Source: Flammeovirgaceae bacterium (GTDB lineage Bacteria > Bacteroidota > Bacteroidia > Cytophagales > Cyclobacteriaceae). Taken from it: a stretch of DNA of 53,969 nt. Shown here one piece after another: positions 18,802 through 28,888 of the stretch; position 1 is the stretch's first letter; each line of letters begins with the position of its first letter. The notes beneath the pieces were generated by a model, which was not told the origin of the DNA, did no database searches, and worked only from the letters and a program-made list of their open reading frames with translations. The translations under genes were made by a program, and so were the position numbers. The stretch covers positions 7,988-61,956 of the forward strand of contig NZHT01000066.1 in NCBI GenBank assembly GCA_002691385.1, written 5' to 3'.

Positions 18802-21800
18802 TTATTGTGCAAGATTAAATCTCAATTGTACACCAAACGATGTGGTCGATCTCAAATAAGATCCTACACGTGGGGTAGTGGTATTCTTTTCATAATACAT
18901 TGTTAAATCTAGTTGTTTATTCAGCTTGTATGCCAATGACGGACGGATCTGAAACCCTTTGTTCCCATTGGTGATTTTATTTTCGGTATCGTCTTCTTCC
19001 AACTGCAACTTCCGCTGTACGGTTTTTGAGTCTCGAAAGGTAATGGCCATTCTAAAAGTAACATCATTTTTAATAGTAATTGTCCTTCCTTTGGTCTTAA
19101 AAGGTAATATCAAATCCGCTTTAGTCCATCCAAAATCAAAGATCATACCACTGTTTTGTGTTTCTGTGACCTGGGCATTCGATAAATTTAAGGCAAGATT
19201 TCTATCCCTTTTATAATTAAAACTAGCACTTAAATTCGTCTTGGTCTTGACATTGATTCCTATCAAAGGTGCAAATTGCTCTAATATGGATACTTGATTT
19301 AATATGTATACAGGGATCAATTTACCAGTAATACTATCAGTCAAAGAGGCCAAAGGATAATCGGTTAATTGATTATCTAAGGTCATTTGCTCTCTATAAA
19401 GTAAGGAATTAGTATAGTTATTTACATTAAATATGGATCGATAACTATGGGTTAAGTTCACTGAAGAGAAAACATTCTTAAGACCTGGCAACTTAGATAA
19501 TCCTGCAAAATCAACACGCCAGTTGGGTATAGGTATTCGAGGAAATACATTCATAGGAGCATTTTCTGCATTTTGTCCGGTATAAGCCGCCAAAAATGCC
19601 GGAACCAAAATATCCTGACTTATTGTATCATAGCGATCTGATATGCCACTCGCCTCCAAAGAACTGCTCAATCTCCCACTAATAATATCTATATTTTCTT
19701 TGAATTGCTCAAACGCAGGTGAGATTTCAAACTCAACACCATTTATCATTCTTTTTTGTGCTTCAAAAGCCGATTTAACAGTTAAATACGAAATATTATA
19801 ACTTCCTGATCTCGAAGGGGTCAATGATCCAAAATCTTCAATTTCTGAATTATAACGAAAAATTTCCTGATACCTTCCTGTACTCGTTTTTTTACCATTT
19901 AACTGGATCTTTAATCCTTTAAAAGGTTGAATTGAAGCGTTAAAAGAAAGATTTCTAGCACTCGATTGCATAAAAGGAGATGTTAAAAAAGGAGTTTGGG
20001 TAATCCAACCATTCTCAGCAGCAGTAAATCTAATATCTGCATCCTGTTCACCAAGCAAAAATCTCCAACCTGGAGCCGACCAAAGAGAATCCATTCCAAA
20101 TAGATTTGGCGCAGGTAAAAATCCAGATAAACTGGTAGTTTCCTTTATCCCGTAAGTGAAATTTACAGACCTGATCGCCATCATAAGGCGTAGAATACCC
20201 TTCCCAAGGATCAAAGGTGAACTTAACGGAGTTTCAACCTCCTCGTCTTTGGCTCGAGAGGAACTTGACCTTTTACTTCTCGAGGGAGTGTTTATTGTTT
20301 TAAGAAAAGGTACTTTGTTATACAATTTCACCATATCTATTTTACCTGTCAATGATTTATCCCTAGAATTATTTATGATATTGCCAAACGAATTACCTAA
20401 GGAATCTTCCTGATTCAATGATCCAGTAATCCAGCCATAACTTACCGCATACCTTACATCTGAGTTAATCCAATCCGTTAAAGGCATTTTGTCTAAAGGC
20501 AATTTAAAGTTCAATGAGCCGCTTTGATTGTAATTTTTCATCCTTCCTAAATTCAAAATTTGATCAAGAATATAATCACGCTCAGCACTGGTCGTAATGT
20601 CCCCTTCTACAAAGTCATCAGACTCATCGATGACCGCATTGGCTCTGGCACTGTAATCAAAACTTAAGGCCTTGAAAAAATTCCATCTTAGCCCATAATT
20701 TCTATTAAAAGAAAATAACCGTTCATAATAAGGATCCATACCATCAGTCGTTAACTGCGAATTATACAACTGAGTATGAACAAAATTCCTGTTCAGATCT
20801 CCCCTAAACGTCAAACTACTAGGTAATATTGAAAAATTGATATCCTTGATGATCTTAAAAAAAGGATTATCTAATTTTTTACTTTTTGCGAAAGGTTCAA
20901 TAGAAAACCCTTCAGGAGAATAATTATAAGATAATCCTGCACTGGTGGTCTTTCGGTAAAATTTCTGTGTACTGATGCTGGTTCTATTTTGATCACTAAA
21001 AGCATAAGAAAATGAAAAATTTTCAATATCGTAGATATTTACCTTAGCATCTGATTTTATTTTTTCCTTTCTCACGTTGGTGAAATTAAGACTTCTACGT
21101 GTCGAGCGATCTTGAATAATCCCGAGATAATCATCTTTCTCTAATTGAGTATTAAAACTTTCTAAAGAGGCCTTAAGGGGAATATCAGGATCCAAGGGAT
21201 CAAATTTAGGTGTCGCCTTTGACTGTTCTATACTTGCATAAATAGGAATTTTCAATCCTGTTTTTTCTGGAAATAGAAATTTGTCAAAATTTATAGATGC
21301 ATTGATGTCGTATTGAAGTTGCTCCTCCCTAGTACGCTCTGAAATTCTTTGCTGAATAGATCCAAAACCATTAGAAGTATACCGCGTGGATGCACTGATC
21401 GTACCTAAATCTGCCAATTTAGCATTGATACGTGCATTAGCTGCCCAACCATTTTGACTATCAAAATCGGTTACACGTAATTCATTTACCCATAAGCAAA
21501 TCGATTTTTCTTGAAGATCATCACTTCCCAGATTTCTAATACCTATCATCATAGTCAACACGGTACTTAATTCAGGTCTTCCCTTGATCGTTAAATCATA
21601 TTTACCATCCTTGGACTTTTTTGTATAGGGAACCTGCACATCTAAACCCGTCCGATTACGTTCAGATTTTAAAGCTAATATTTCGTTGATAGCAAGATCT
21701 ATTTCATTTTCTTCAGGCCAAACAACTCTTCTAATAGCCTCTCCTGTCAGGCCTGAATTGGTCGGTGTTATTTTTAGAGGCAGTTCTATCTCATAATAAT

Positions 21801-24800
21801 TTTCTGAATAATCAGTGCCAAATCTTAAAAAAGCCGAAACATCATCATCTGAAACATTATCTCCTTGATAAGCATGGGCGGAGAAAAACATTTTCAACCG
21901 CCCATAATTGATAAGATCATGACTAACGCCCTTGAATACAGCTCTTGAGTCTTTATCGGGCAAATCTTCCACACAGATCTGTAAAGATTGCTCATTATCC
22001 CTCCGATTCAAAAAAGTAGTATTGTCACGATCCCTCGATAAACCTGGCGGTATTACATAAGGAGGTGATTCGTCATTACCTATACTATTTTCCTCCACAT
22101 TAACTACCGAAACCTGAAAATCAGAAGTGGTGATCTCAGGAACCTCATTAAATCCTTCTTCAAATAAAGTCCCTTGATATTTTCTCCACTTATTTCCAAT
22201 CAATCGAAAACTAGACAAGCGCAGCACAACGGGCTGACTGAAATTTGTTAAATACATTCTTGCATATTGCATCGACTTAAAACCCTCAATGGCTCCAATA
22301 ATTTTATCTGGATTTTTTAAAGGCACCCTAAATAAATACCAAGTAGCCTCTCCATCCTTACCAACCACCTTATCAACTATGTGCTCTTTACCTACTTCAA
22401 GATTTCCTGGTCTTAAATCTATTTTATACTCATAATATTCTTCTAAACTTGATACTGTATTATCTCTACTGATATCTTCATTGTCTGGAGCAGGACTATT
22501 CCCCTCGGAAAAATCTGAAGAAGTTACAGGAGAATTTCCCTCTTGTCCATTATAGTTTTTATAGCGCTCAACTATTTTCGCATTTTTTTGATCATATGCA
22601 TCATCTAAATAATACTTGAAATTATCCCCTGATGGATCTGCTAATAACTCTTCGCGAGCAAGAACACCTACATTCAGCTTATCAATATAAGGCTTAAAAT
22701 AGTCTGCCTCTAAGTCATTTTTTAAACCATCAAGACCAACATCTTGGTTCATCCTGCTCCCTTGAGAATTCTCAAATTGATTAGTTAAAAACTGCTCATT
22801 AGTAATGTAACCCCATTCTGTAGCCAATGCATTGGTTAAATCTCCATCAGCTGGCAACCCATTTTCAAACGCATGTCGCCCATCCTTTATATAATCTTCT
22901 GAAACACTCCCTAAATTAAAAATTAAGGACCCTCCGGTTGTGTTTTGCCTATTAAACCTTCCATCCAGTACCCTCCCTTTGGGATTTCCATCTGCAAAAC
23001 CTATGAAAGGATCCATCATCCAAAATTCGATAAACTCTATATTAGTTTTGTCAAAATCAACTTCATTATTAATATGATTGGTAATCCCTCCCCAATTTTC
23101 TTCAGGGTTAGGTAGCAGCCCATCGGCATCTAAATTAGGATTGTAATTATAGGGCCCTCGCTCACTTGGAAAATAAGCAATATCTAAAATAGTTTCATTA
23201 GTTGTTATCATAGTTCGATCTTGCTGCTGATGAATCTCCTGAGGATAAACGATTCTTTCGTAATGATTCTCAAGATCTTCTTCTGTTAAATTGCTGGGTC
23301 GCCTGTTACCTATAGCAGTATAAAAAACACTATTATCAACTGTGTACCAAGCCAATTTTGCACGTTTATAGTTGACTCCTAAATCTCCGCCTTGGACATC
23401 CACCATCTCAAAGCGATCATCAACAGTACTAGGTGTAGAAGCTAAATTCCACCCTGCCCAGGATTGTAAATTTCCTCCAAAAGTAAGCGCATTTTCAAAA
23501 TCATCAATGTAAGAAGTACCTTCACCTTCGACCAAGTTTGAGGTACCCGGAATCAATTGGGCAAATTCCGCACTGAAGGAAATACTTGAATTTTCTTTGG
23601 TGCTGATTAAAGGTATCGCATCGACAATTTGTGTTAATAACCTTGAATTCGTTTGATAATTTAAATTAAATCCATATTTGGTATTCTTTGTAGGCTCATT
23701 CCCTACCGCATAGCGTGTTCTACCTCCAGGTCGTTCATTGAGATGCAATAGGGTTGCTCCTATTGAAAAATTATCATTAAATATGTATTCCAAATTAGTA
23801 CCGGTAAGCCATCTGGTTTGAAAATTAAAAAGATCAGCCTTTTCATAGGAGATTTGGATCTGTTTACCTGAACTCATAATACCACTATTTAAAATTCGTA
23901 CCCTACCTAAATTATAGTCTACTGTATAATCTAGACCTTCACTTAAAGGAGTATTTCCTGCCATGACTACCACGGAGCCAGGAGAAATATTTATGCCTGG
24001 CAAAGAAATTTCAGAGGATGAGCCTCCACTATAATTCCCCAAAATAAAAAACTTGTTCTTTGAAGCTATCTGTTCTGCATCCGCCTTTGTTGTCCTATAA
24101 AGGGTATCAAAAACATATTTATCCATCAGTTCAAATTCGCTTTCATCAAAATAACTTTTCAATTTTGGCCCAAATGGCTCTAAAATAGGAAAAATAATGA
24201 CTCCGGTCTTAGAGTTAATTGTAATCCCTTCTATGTAATCAAAATTTCCATCCTTTTGACGATCATTGTTCCTATTTAATTGGTCCAGCCCCAGTAGTTC
24301 AACCAAAGGTATATCTTTGGTCAAGCGGCCTTCGTGCAACGAGGGATTATCAATTCCTGTTCGATCATCTCGGTAATGGATTCTTAAGGTAAAGCCATCT
24401 TGTTGGACCTGACCTGCATTCAGATTATAAATATTCTTCATCATCAAATCCCAGGTAGGTATGCGGGTATTAATTTTGTTAGGCCTCAACATTTTTAAAA
24501 AGATCAACTCATCATCATCAAAGCCTTGATAATCCTCAGAGAGCTCTCCTACTTTATATACCTGCCCATTATACGTATATTCATAAGACACCGCCAAAAC
24601 CTCATCATTTTGAAGTTTTCTGATCAATGAAATGTAACCCAATTCTTTATTGATATTGTATTCCGTTAAATCCAATTTGCGTGCGGTAGTCACTTTTACA
24701 AAATCCGTAGATTCTGTCATTTCAAAATTTGATTCTAACAATCCATTAATTAAATTAGGGCTTCTTGCACCACTCAATGAAATAAGATTTTGATACAGAT

Positions 24801-25992
24801 CGTTGGCGGCATTGCGAGAAGCCCCGGCTCTCAAAGATCCTATCGTTGGATTATAAACAACGGACCCCTCGCCTAAATCCATTAATGACACAAAATTTCT
24901 GGTAGTGGCCGTATTGTTATTTCTATTGAGGACATAAACCTCTACCCTTGTTACATTAATCCCTGAAATTAGCTGAGGTAATCCCCCTAACCAGTTTTCG
25001 TAATTTTCACGAAAAAAATGACTTAAAAAGAAATGTCTATTCTCATCATAATTGGAAGCTTGAAGTTCAAATTGACGTTCATCTACACCAGCTTCTAGAG
25101 TAATTACTTCATTTCTTCCCTGTTGTCTGGAAGCAATTCCTGTCACATATAATTTACCGAATTGCAGTTGTGTTTTAACTCCAAATAAAGATTGGGCTCC
25201 AGAAATAAGACTATTGGATATGGGCATGCTTACATTTCCCAATTCAATTTTTTTAATTATCTCTTCTTCGTATCCAGTATAATCGATCTTCATATCATTT
25301 TGGAAATCGAACGAATTATTGTTATCAAAATTGAAAGTAACCGCCAACTTATCACCAATTTTACCCACGACATTAGAACTGATCTGCATATTAAAATTGA
25401 ATCCTCCATTTTTTCTTTGACGTTCAGGTATCTGAGGGTTATCATTGTATTGAAACAATCCTCCAAAATCTAAATTCACAAATCCAGTTGGTGTAATGTC
25501 AACATAACTACCTCCAAAAATCCTATCAAATACAGGACTTATGTAAAGCTTAGGTATCAATCTTCTACCGCCAATCGCGCTCTCTCCTTCCAAACCAATG
25601 GCTTGTTCTCGCCAATAATCTTTAATCAATTTTTGAGTATTTGATGCATCATATTCTGTAAAACTTAACTTTATAGGTGGTCGAAAATCAATACTTTCTA
25701 ATTGCTCTGTAGCTGTAAAATTGATGCTGGAGTCAAAGTCAACTTGTAGATCTAAGGAGGTAGGATCTGTTAAATTGATAGGTGATTTACTTGGAGGTTG
25801 TGAGTATACATCCCCATATCGATAACTGGGATCGTAATTAGGGAAAGTGCTAGATTCATAGGGTATTGTATCCGACTTTATAGTGCTATCACCTTCTTGC
25901 ATGATAAGTTGAGTCCCATACAAAAAAAATGATGTATAAAAACACAAGCACATACTTGCGATAGCTCGAATGTTGAACCGATATTTATTCAA
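18802..25992 (-). CDS. sprA: Type IX secretion system outer-membrane translocon SprA
   Basis: 2396 residues, in the range of SprA/Sov (about 2300-2500). A signal sequence (about 1-25) is followed by a very long beta-strand-rich protein: VDITPTGFVNLDFGGLFQYN near the N-terminus, WRFLLGEQ near residue 1970, and a final strand ending SFGVQLRFNLAQ typical of an outer-membrane barrel. SprA forms the very large barrel through which type IX cargo crosses the outer membrane in gliding and non-gliding Bacteroidota. It follows ruvA by 10 bases and precedes gcvH. The other T9SS core genes (porK/L/M/N, porV, sprE, sprT) are not in this window. Confidence 0.96.
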   Translation of the reverse strand: MNKYRFNIRAIASMCLCFYTSFFLYGTQLIMQEGDSTIKSDTIPYESSTFPNYDPSYRYGDVYSQPPSKSPINLTDPTSLDLQVDFDSSINFTATEQLESIDFRPPIKLSFTEYDASNTQKLIKDYWREQAIGLEGESAIGGRRLIPKLYISPVFDRIFGGSYVDITPTGFVNLDFGGLFQYNDNPQIPERQRKNGGFNFNMQISSNVVGKIGDKLAVTFNFDNNNSFDFQNDMKIDYTGYEEEIIKKIELGNVSMPISNSLISGAQSLFGVKTQLQFGKLYVTGIASRQQGRNEVITLEAGVDERQFELQASNYDENRHFFLSHFFRENYENWLGGLPQLISGINVTRVEVYVLNRNNNTATTRNFVSLMDLGEGSVVYNPTIGSLRAGASRNAANDLYQNLISLSGARSPNLINGLLESNFEMTESTDFVKVTTARKLDLTEYNINKELGYISLIRKLQNDEVLAVSYEYTYNGQVYKVGELSEDYQGFDDDELIFLKMLRPNKINTRIPTWDLMMKNIYNLNAGQVQQDGFTLRIHYRDDRTGIDNPSLHEGRLTKDIPLVELLGLDQLNRNNDRQKDGNFDYIEGITINSKTGVIIFPILEPFGPKLKSYFDESEFELMDKYVFDTLYRTTKADAEQIASKNKFFILGNYSGGSSSEISLPGINISPGSVVVMAGNTPLSEGLDYTVDYNLGRVRILNSGIMSSGKQIQISYEKADLFNFQTRWLTGTNLEYIFNDNFSIGATLLHLNERPGGRTRYAVGNEPTKNTKYGFNLNYQTNSRLLTQIVDAIPLISTKENSSISFSAEFAQLIPGTSNLVEGEGTSYIDDFENALTFGGNLQSWAGWNLASTPSTVDDRFEMVDVQGGDLGVNYKRAKLAWYTVDNSVFYTAIGNRRPSNLTEEDLENHYERIVYPQEIHQQQDRTMITTNETILDIAYFPSERGPYNYNPNLDADGLLPNPEENWGGITNHINNEVDFDKTNIEFIEFWMMDPFIGFADGNPKGRVLDGRFNRQNTTGGSLIFNLGSVSEDYIKDGRHAFENGLPADGDLTNALATEWGYITNEQFLTNQFENSQGSRMNQDVGLDGLKNDLEADYFKPYIDKLNVGVLAREELLADPSGDNFKYYLDDAYDQKNAKIVERYKNYNGQEGNSPVTSSDFSEGNSPAPDNEDISRDNTVSSLEEYYEYKIDLRPGNLEVGKEHIVDKVVGKDGEATWYLFRVPLKNPDKIIGAIEGFKSMQYARMYLTNFSQPVVLRLSSFRLIGNKWRKYQGTLFEEGFNEVPEITTSDFQVSVVNVEENSIGNDESPPYVIPPGLSRDRDNTTFLNRRDNEQSLQICVEDLPDKDSRAVFKGVSHDLINYGRLKMFFSAHAYQGDNVSDDDVSAFLRFGTDYSENYYEIELPLKITPTNSGLTGEAIRRVVWPEENEIDLAINEILALKSERNRTGLDVQVPYTKKSKDGKYDLTIKGRPELSTVLTMMIGIRNLGSDDLQEKSICLWVNELRVTDFDSQNGWAANARINAKLADLGTISASTRYTSNGFGSIQQRISERTREEQLQYDINASINFDKFLFPEKTGLKIPIYASIEQSKATPKFDPLDPDIPLKASLESFNTQLEKDDYLGIIQDRSTRRSLNFTNVRKEKIKSDAKVNIYDIENFSFSYAFSDQNRTSISTQKFYRKTTSAGLSYNYSPEGFSIEPFAKSKKLDNPFFKIIKDINFSILPSSLTFRGDLNRNFVHTQLYNSQLTTDGMDPYYERLFSFNRNYGLRWNFFKALSFDYSARANAVIDESDDFVEGDITTSAERDYILDQILNLGRMKNYNQSGSLNFKLPLDKMPLTDWINSDVRYAVSYGWITGSLNQEDSLGNSFGNIINNSRDKSLTGKIDMVKLYNKVPFLKTINTPSRSKRSSSSRAKDEEVETPLSSPLILGKGILRLMMAIRSVNFTYGIKETTSLSGFLPAPNLFGMDSLWSAPGWRFLLGEQDADIRFTAAENGWITQTPFLTSPFMQSSARNLSFNASIQPFKGLKIQLNGKKTSTGRYQEIFRYNSEIEDFGSLTPSRSGSYNISYLTVKSAFEAQKRMINGVEFEISPAFEQFKENIDIISGRLSSSLEASGISDRYDTISQDILVPAFLAAYTGQNAENAPMNVFPRIPIPNWRVDFAGLSKLPGLKNVFSSVNLTHSYRSIFNVNNYTNSLLYREQMTLDNQLTDYPLASLTDSITGKLIPVYILNQVSILEQFAPLIGINVKTKTNLSASFNYKRDRNLALNLSNAQVTETQNSGMIFDFGWTKADLILPFKTKGRTITIKNDVTFRMAITFRDSKTVQRKLQLEEDDTENKITNGNKGFQIRPSLAYKLNKQLDLTMYYEKNTTTPRVGSYLRSTTSFGVQLRFNLAQ

Positions 25993-26002
25993 GAATTGAT
26001 TT

Positions 26003-26593
26003 TTATACTCTTTTCAAGGTAAGCTTTATCAGCTCTTCAAGTCTCAAATTTTCATGCTCAGACATGATTTTATCAATTGTCTTTTCCACTGCCGGCTTAG
26101 CTATACCTAAGGTTATTAGCGCAGATAACGCTTGTGCTCTTAAAGTATTGTTAGATTCTCCAGATAAATCTATTATGTTTTCTGTCAAAGACTCTTTTTT
26201 GAACTTGTCTTTAAGTTCGAGAATAATACGTTCGGCGGTTTTACCACCAATGCCTTTGACCGACTGTATAACTTTTACCTGTCCATTGATTACCGCTGAT
26301 TGTAATTCTTCTGCTGATAAACTTGACAATACCATGAGTGCTATACTCGGTCCTACTCCACTAATACCTATCAAATCTTTAAATCTAGATTTTTCAGATA
26401 AATCATGGAATCCGTAAAGCGTTTGACTATCTTCCTTGACATGAAAATGAGTATATAATCGCCCCTCATCGAGTGTTTTTATTTGGCCATAAGTAATCAA
26501 TGATATTTTAATTTCATAGCCAATTCCATGGATATTTATAATCACATGCGTTGGTAATTTTTCGGTAAACGTCCCCTCTACAAAATTAATCAC
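26003..26593 (-). CDS. ruvA: Holliday junction DNA helicase subunit RuvA
   Basis: 196 residues if started at the GTG at 26593 (N-terminus MINFVEGTFTEKLPTHVIINIHG). The open frame upstream lies inside maeB and does not resemble RuvA. An AAAGGGC purine stretch precedes the GTG. The start overlaps the maeB stop by 8 bases. The N-terminal OB fold is followed by two helix-hairpin-helix motifs (DLIGISGVGPSIALMVLSS and SVKGIGGKTAERIILELKDK), then a C-terminal domain III that contacts RuvB. RuvA tetramers clamp the junction while RuvB drives branch migration. It is co-transcribed with maeB, sprA and probably gcvH. Confidence 0.95.
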   Translation of the reverse strand: MINFVEGTFTEKLPTHVIINIHGIGYEIKISLITYGQIKTLDEGRLYTHFHVKEDSQTLYGFHDLSEKSRFKDLIGISGVGPSIALMVLSSLSAEELQSAVINGQVKVIQSVKGIGGKTAERIILELKDKFKKESLTENIIDLSGESNNTLRAQALSALITLGIAKPAVEKTIDKIMSEHENLRLEELIKLTLKRV

Positions 26594-28874
26594 TAGCTGC
26601 CCTTTCTGATATTTCTTGCTCTTGCGCATCGACAACTGCAATAGCTGTAATATTAAAAATGTCACTTACTGAGCTCCCTTTTTGGAGTACATGAATGGCT
26701 TTTCTCATGCCCATCAAGATAGGCCCAATTGCCTCAGCACCACCGAACTCCATAAGTAGTTTATACGCAATATTGCCTGACTCTAAATTCGGAAAAATCA
26801 GAGTATTTGCGAACGTACCAGACAATTTGCTAAATGGATAATTTTCCTCAATATGCTCCTTGTTAAGGGCTACATTCGCCTGAATTTCTCCATCAATCAA
26901 TAATTCAGGCCATTTGGCTTGGGCTTTTGCTACGGCCTTAGCCATCTTTTGTGGAATTTCTCCTTTTGCTGATCCAAAATTGGAATAGGAAAGTCCTGCC
27001 ATCCGTGGCTCCACATTAAAAAATCGAACTGCCTGGGCCGTTAAACCGATAATATCAACTAACTGATCTACAGAGGGATTTAAATTTACAGTGGTGTCTG
27101 AAAGGAAGTAATTGCCATTTTTATTACTTAAAATGTACATTCCTGCCACACGATCGATCCCAGACTCTGGTCCAATAATTTCTAGTGCCGGTCGTATGGT
27201 CTCTGGATAATCATTTGATATCCCAGAAATGAAAGCATCCGCTTCATTATTATTAACCATCATCACACCAAAATAATTGAGATTACGCATAATCTTCTTA
27301 GCTTGGACATGCGTCATCCCCTTACGCTGACGCAATTTGAAAAGCTGAGCGGCATAATTCAGTCTTTTGGCTTCTTGCTCTACTGGATCAATAATTTCAC
27401 ATTCTCCCAAATCCAGCTCATTTTCCCTTATTAACTGCTGAATAAGTATCCGATTCCCCAATAAAATAGGAATAGCCACTCCCTGATCCACTGCCTGTTG
27501 AGCCGCTTTAAGAATTGAAATCTCATGGGCTTCTCCGTAAATAACACGTTTTGGATTTTTTTTTGCCCGAGTAATAATTCTGGAAATCAAACGTTGATCA
27601 ATACCCACTCGCGCTTGTAGTTCTATTTTATACTGCTCCCAATTTTCAATATTTATCTGAGCTACCTTTGAGTCCATTGCCGCCTTCGCAACTGCAGGAG
27701 AAATTGTAGTAATTAATCTTGGGTCAAGTGGTTTGGGAATTAAATAATCTCTGCCAAATTTTAAATTATTAGATCCATAAGCCTTGAGGACCAAATCGGG
27801 AACACTTTCTTTTGCTAAACTAGCAATTGCCTTTACCGCGGCAAGCTTCATGTGTTCATTTATGGTCGTCGCCCTTACATCAAGGGCCCCTCGGAAAATA
27901 TAAGGAAAGCCCAAAACATTATTAACCTGATTGGGATGATCTGATCTTCCAGTAGCCATAATGATGTCTTTACGAGTCGACATCGCAAGTTCATAGGCGA
28001 TTTCGGGATCTGGATTTGAAAGCGCAAAGATTATTGGATTCGCTCCCATTGTTAAAATCATCTCCGGAGTCAAAATATTAGCCTTCGACAATCCAAGGAA
28101 CATGTCAGCATCTATCAATGCCTCTCCAAGTGTATGCAGGTCTTTATTTGTAGCATACTTGGCCTTTTGCTCATCTATGAAATCTCGATCAGCTCTCACT
28201 ACTCCCCTTGAATCTGTCATAACAATATTCCCCAAATCAACACCCAATGACACATAAAGGTCAGTACAGGCAATAGCCGCTGCTCCACCACCACTGATGA
28301 CTATTTTGAGTTCTTCTATCTTTTTACCAACTAGTTCCAAAGCATTCAATAACGCGGCACTCGAAATAATTGCTGTCCCGTGCTGATCATCATGCATGAC
28401 AGGGATACTCATCACTTCCCTAAGCTCTCTTTCAATCTTGAAACATTCAGGTGCTTTAATATCTTCTAAATTGATCCCCCCAAAAGTGGGCTCCAAAGAT
28501 TTAACAATTTCTATAAACTTGTCTGGGTCCGTTTCATTAACTTCAATATCAAAAACATCAATCCCAGCAAATTTTTTAAAAAGAACCCCTTTGCCCTCCA
28601 TTACCGGCTTGGAAGCTTCGGGTCCAATATTTCCAAGCCCTAACACTGCTGTTCCATTAGTGATTACTCCTACTATATTACCTTTAGCGGTATATTTATA
28701 AACATCTTGATTATTGCTAGCAATTTCCAAACAAGGCACTGCTACCCCAGGTGAATATGCCAGCGCCAAATCATGCTGACTTCTAAGTGGCTTGGTTGGA
28801 ATAACCTCAATTTTACCTCTAGGGGGTGCTTCGTGAAAGCCTAATACCTCTTTATTTCTAATTTTTGCACACAT
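26586..28874 (-). CDS. maeB: NADP-dependent malic enzyme with C-terminal phosphotransacetylase-like domain
   Basis: 762 residues, the typical size of MaeB-type fusions. The N-terminal malic enzyme domain (about 1-410) has LAYSPGVAVPCLEI (Tyr39), KGVLFKKFAGIDVFDIE, MHDDQHGTAI, and the nucleotide-binding ISGGGAAAIACTDL. The C-terminal half (about 425-760) resembles phosphotransacetylase (IGPESGIDRVAGMYIL; FPNLESGNIAYKLL; IGPILMGMRKAIHVLQ) but serves as an acetyl-CoA-responsive regulatory domain in characterised members. It decarboxylates malate to pyruvate with NADPH production. The gene follows DUF4837 by 14 bases and overlaps ruvA. Confidence 0.95.
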   Translation of the reverse strand: MCAKIRNKEVLGFHEAPPRGKIEVIPTKPLRSQHDLALAYSPGVAVPCLEIASNNQDVYKYTAKGNIVGVITNGTAVLGLGNIGPEASKPVMEGKGVLFKKFAGIDVFDIEVNETDPDKFIEIVKSLEPTFGGINLEDIKAPECFKIERELREVMSIPVMHDDQHGTAIISSAALLNALELVGKKIEELKIVISGGGAAAIACTDLYVSLGVDLGNIVMTDSRGVVRADRDFIDEQKAKYATNKDLHTLGEALIDADMFLGLSKANILTPEMILTMGANPIIFALSNPDPEIAYELAMSTRKDIIMATGRSDHPNQVNNVLGFPYIFRGALDVRATTINEHMKLAAVKAIASLAKESVPDLVLKAYGSNNLKFGRDYLIPKPLDPRLITTISPAVAKAAMDSKVAQINIENWEQYKIELQARVGIDQRLISRIITRAKKNPKRVIYGEAHEISILKAAQQAVDQGVAIPILLGNRILIQQLIRENELDLGECEIIDPVEQEAKRLNYAAQLFKLRQRKGMTHVQAKKIMRNLNYFGVMMVNNNEADAFISGISNDYPETIRPALEIIGPESGIDRVAGMYILSNKNGNYFLSDTTVNLNPSVDQLVDIIGLTAQAVRFFNVEPRMAGLSYSNFGSAKGEIPQKMAKAVAKAQAKWPELLIDGEIQANVALNKEHIEENYPFSKLSGTFANTLIFPNLESGNIAYKLLMEFGGAEAIGPILMGMRKAIHVLQKGSSVSDIFNITAIAVVDAQEQEISERAASD

Positions 28875-28888
28875 CTTTTTTCTTATCT

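Noticed and set aside
26594-26665. Upstream extension of ruvA inside maeB
   Set aside because: The extra residues do not resemble RuvA; a GTG at 26593 yields the normal N-terminus.
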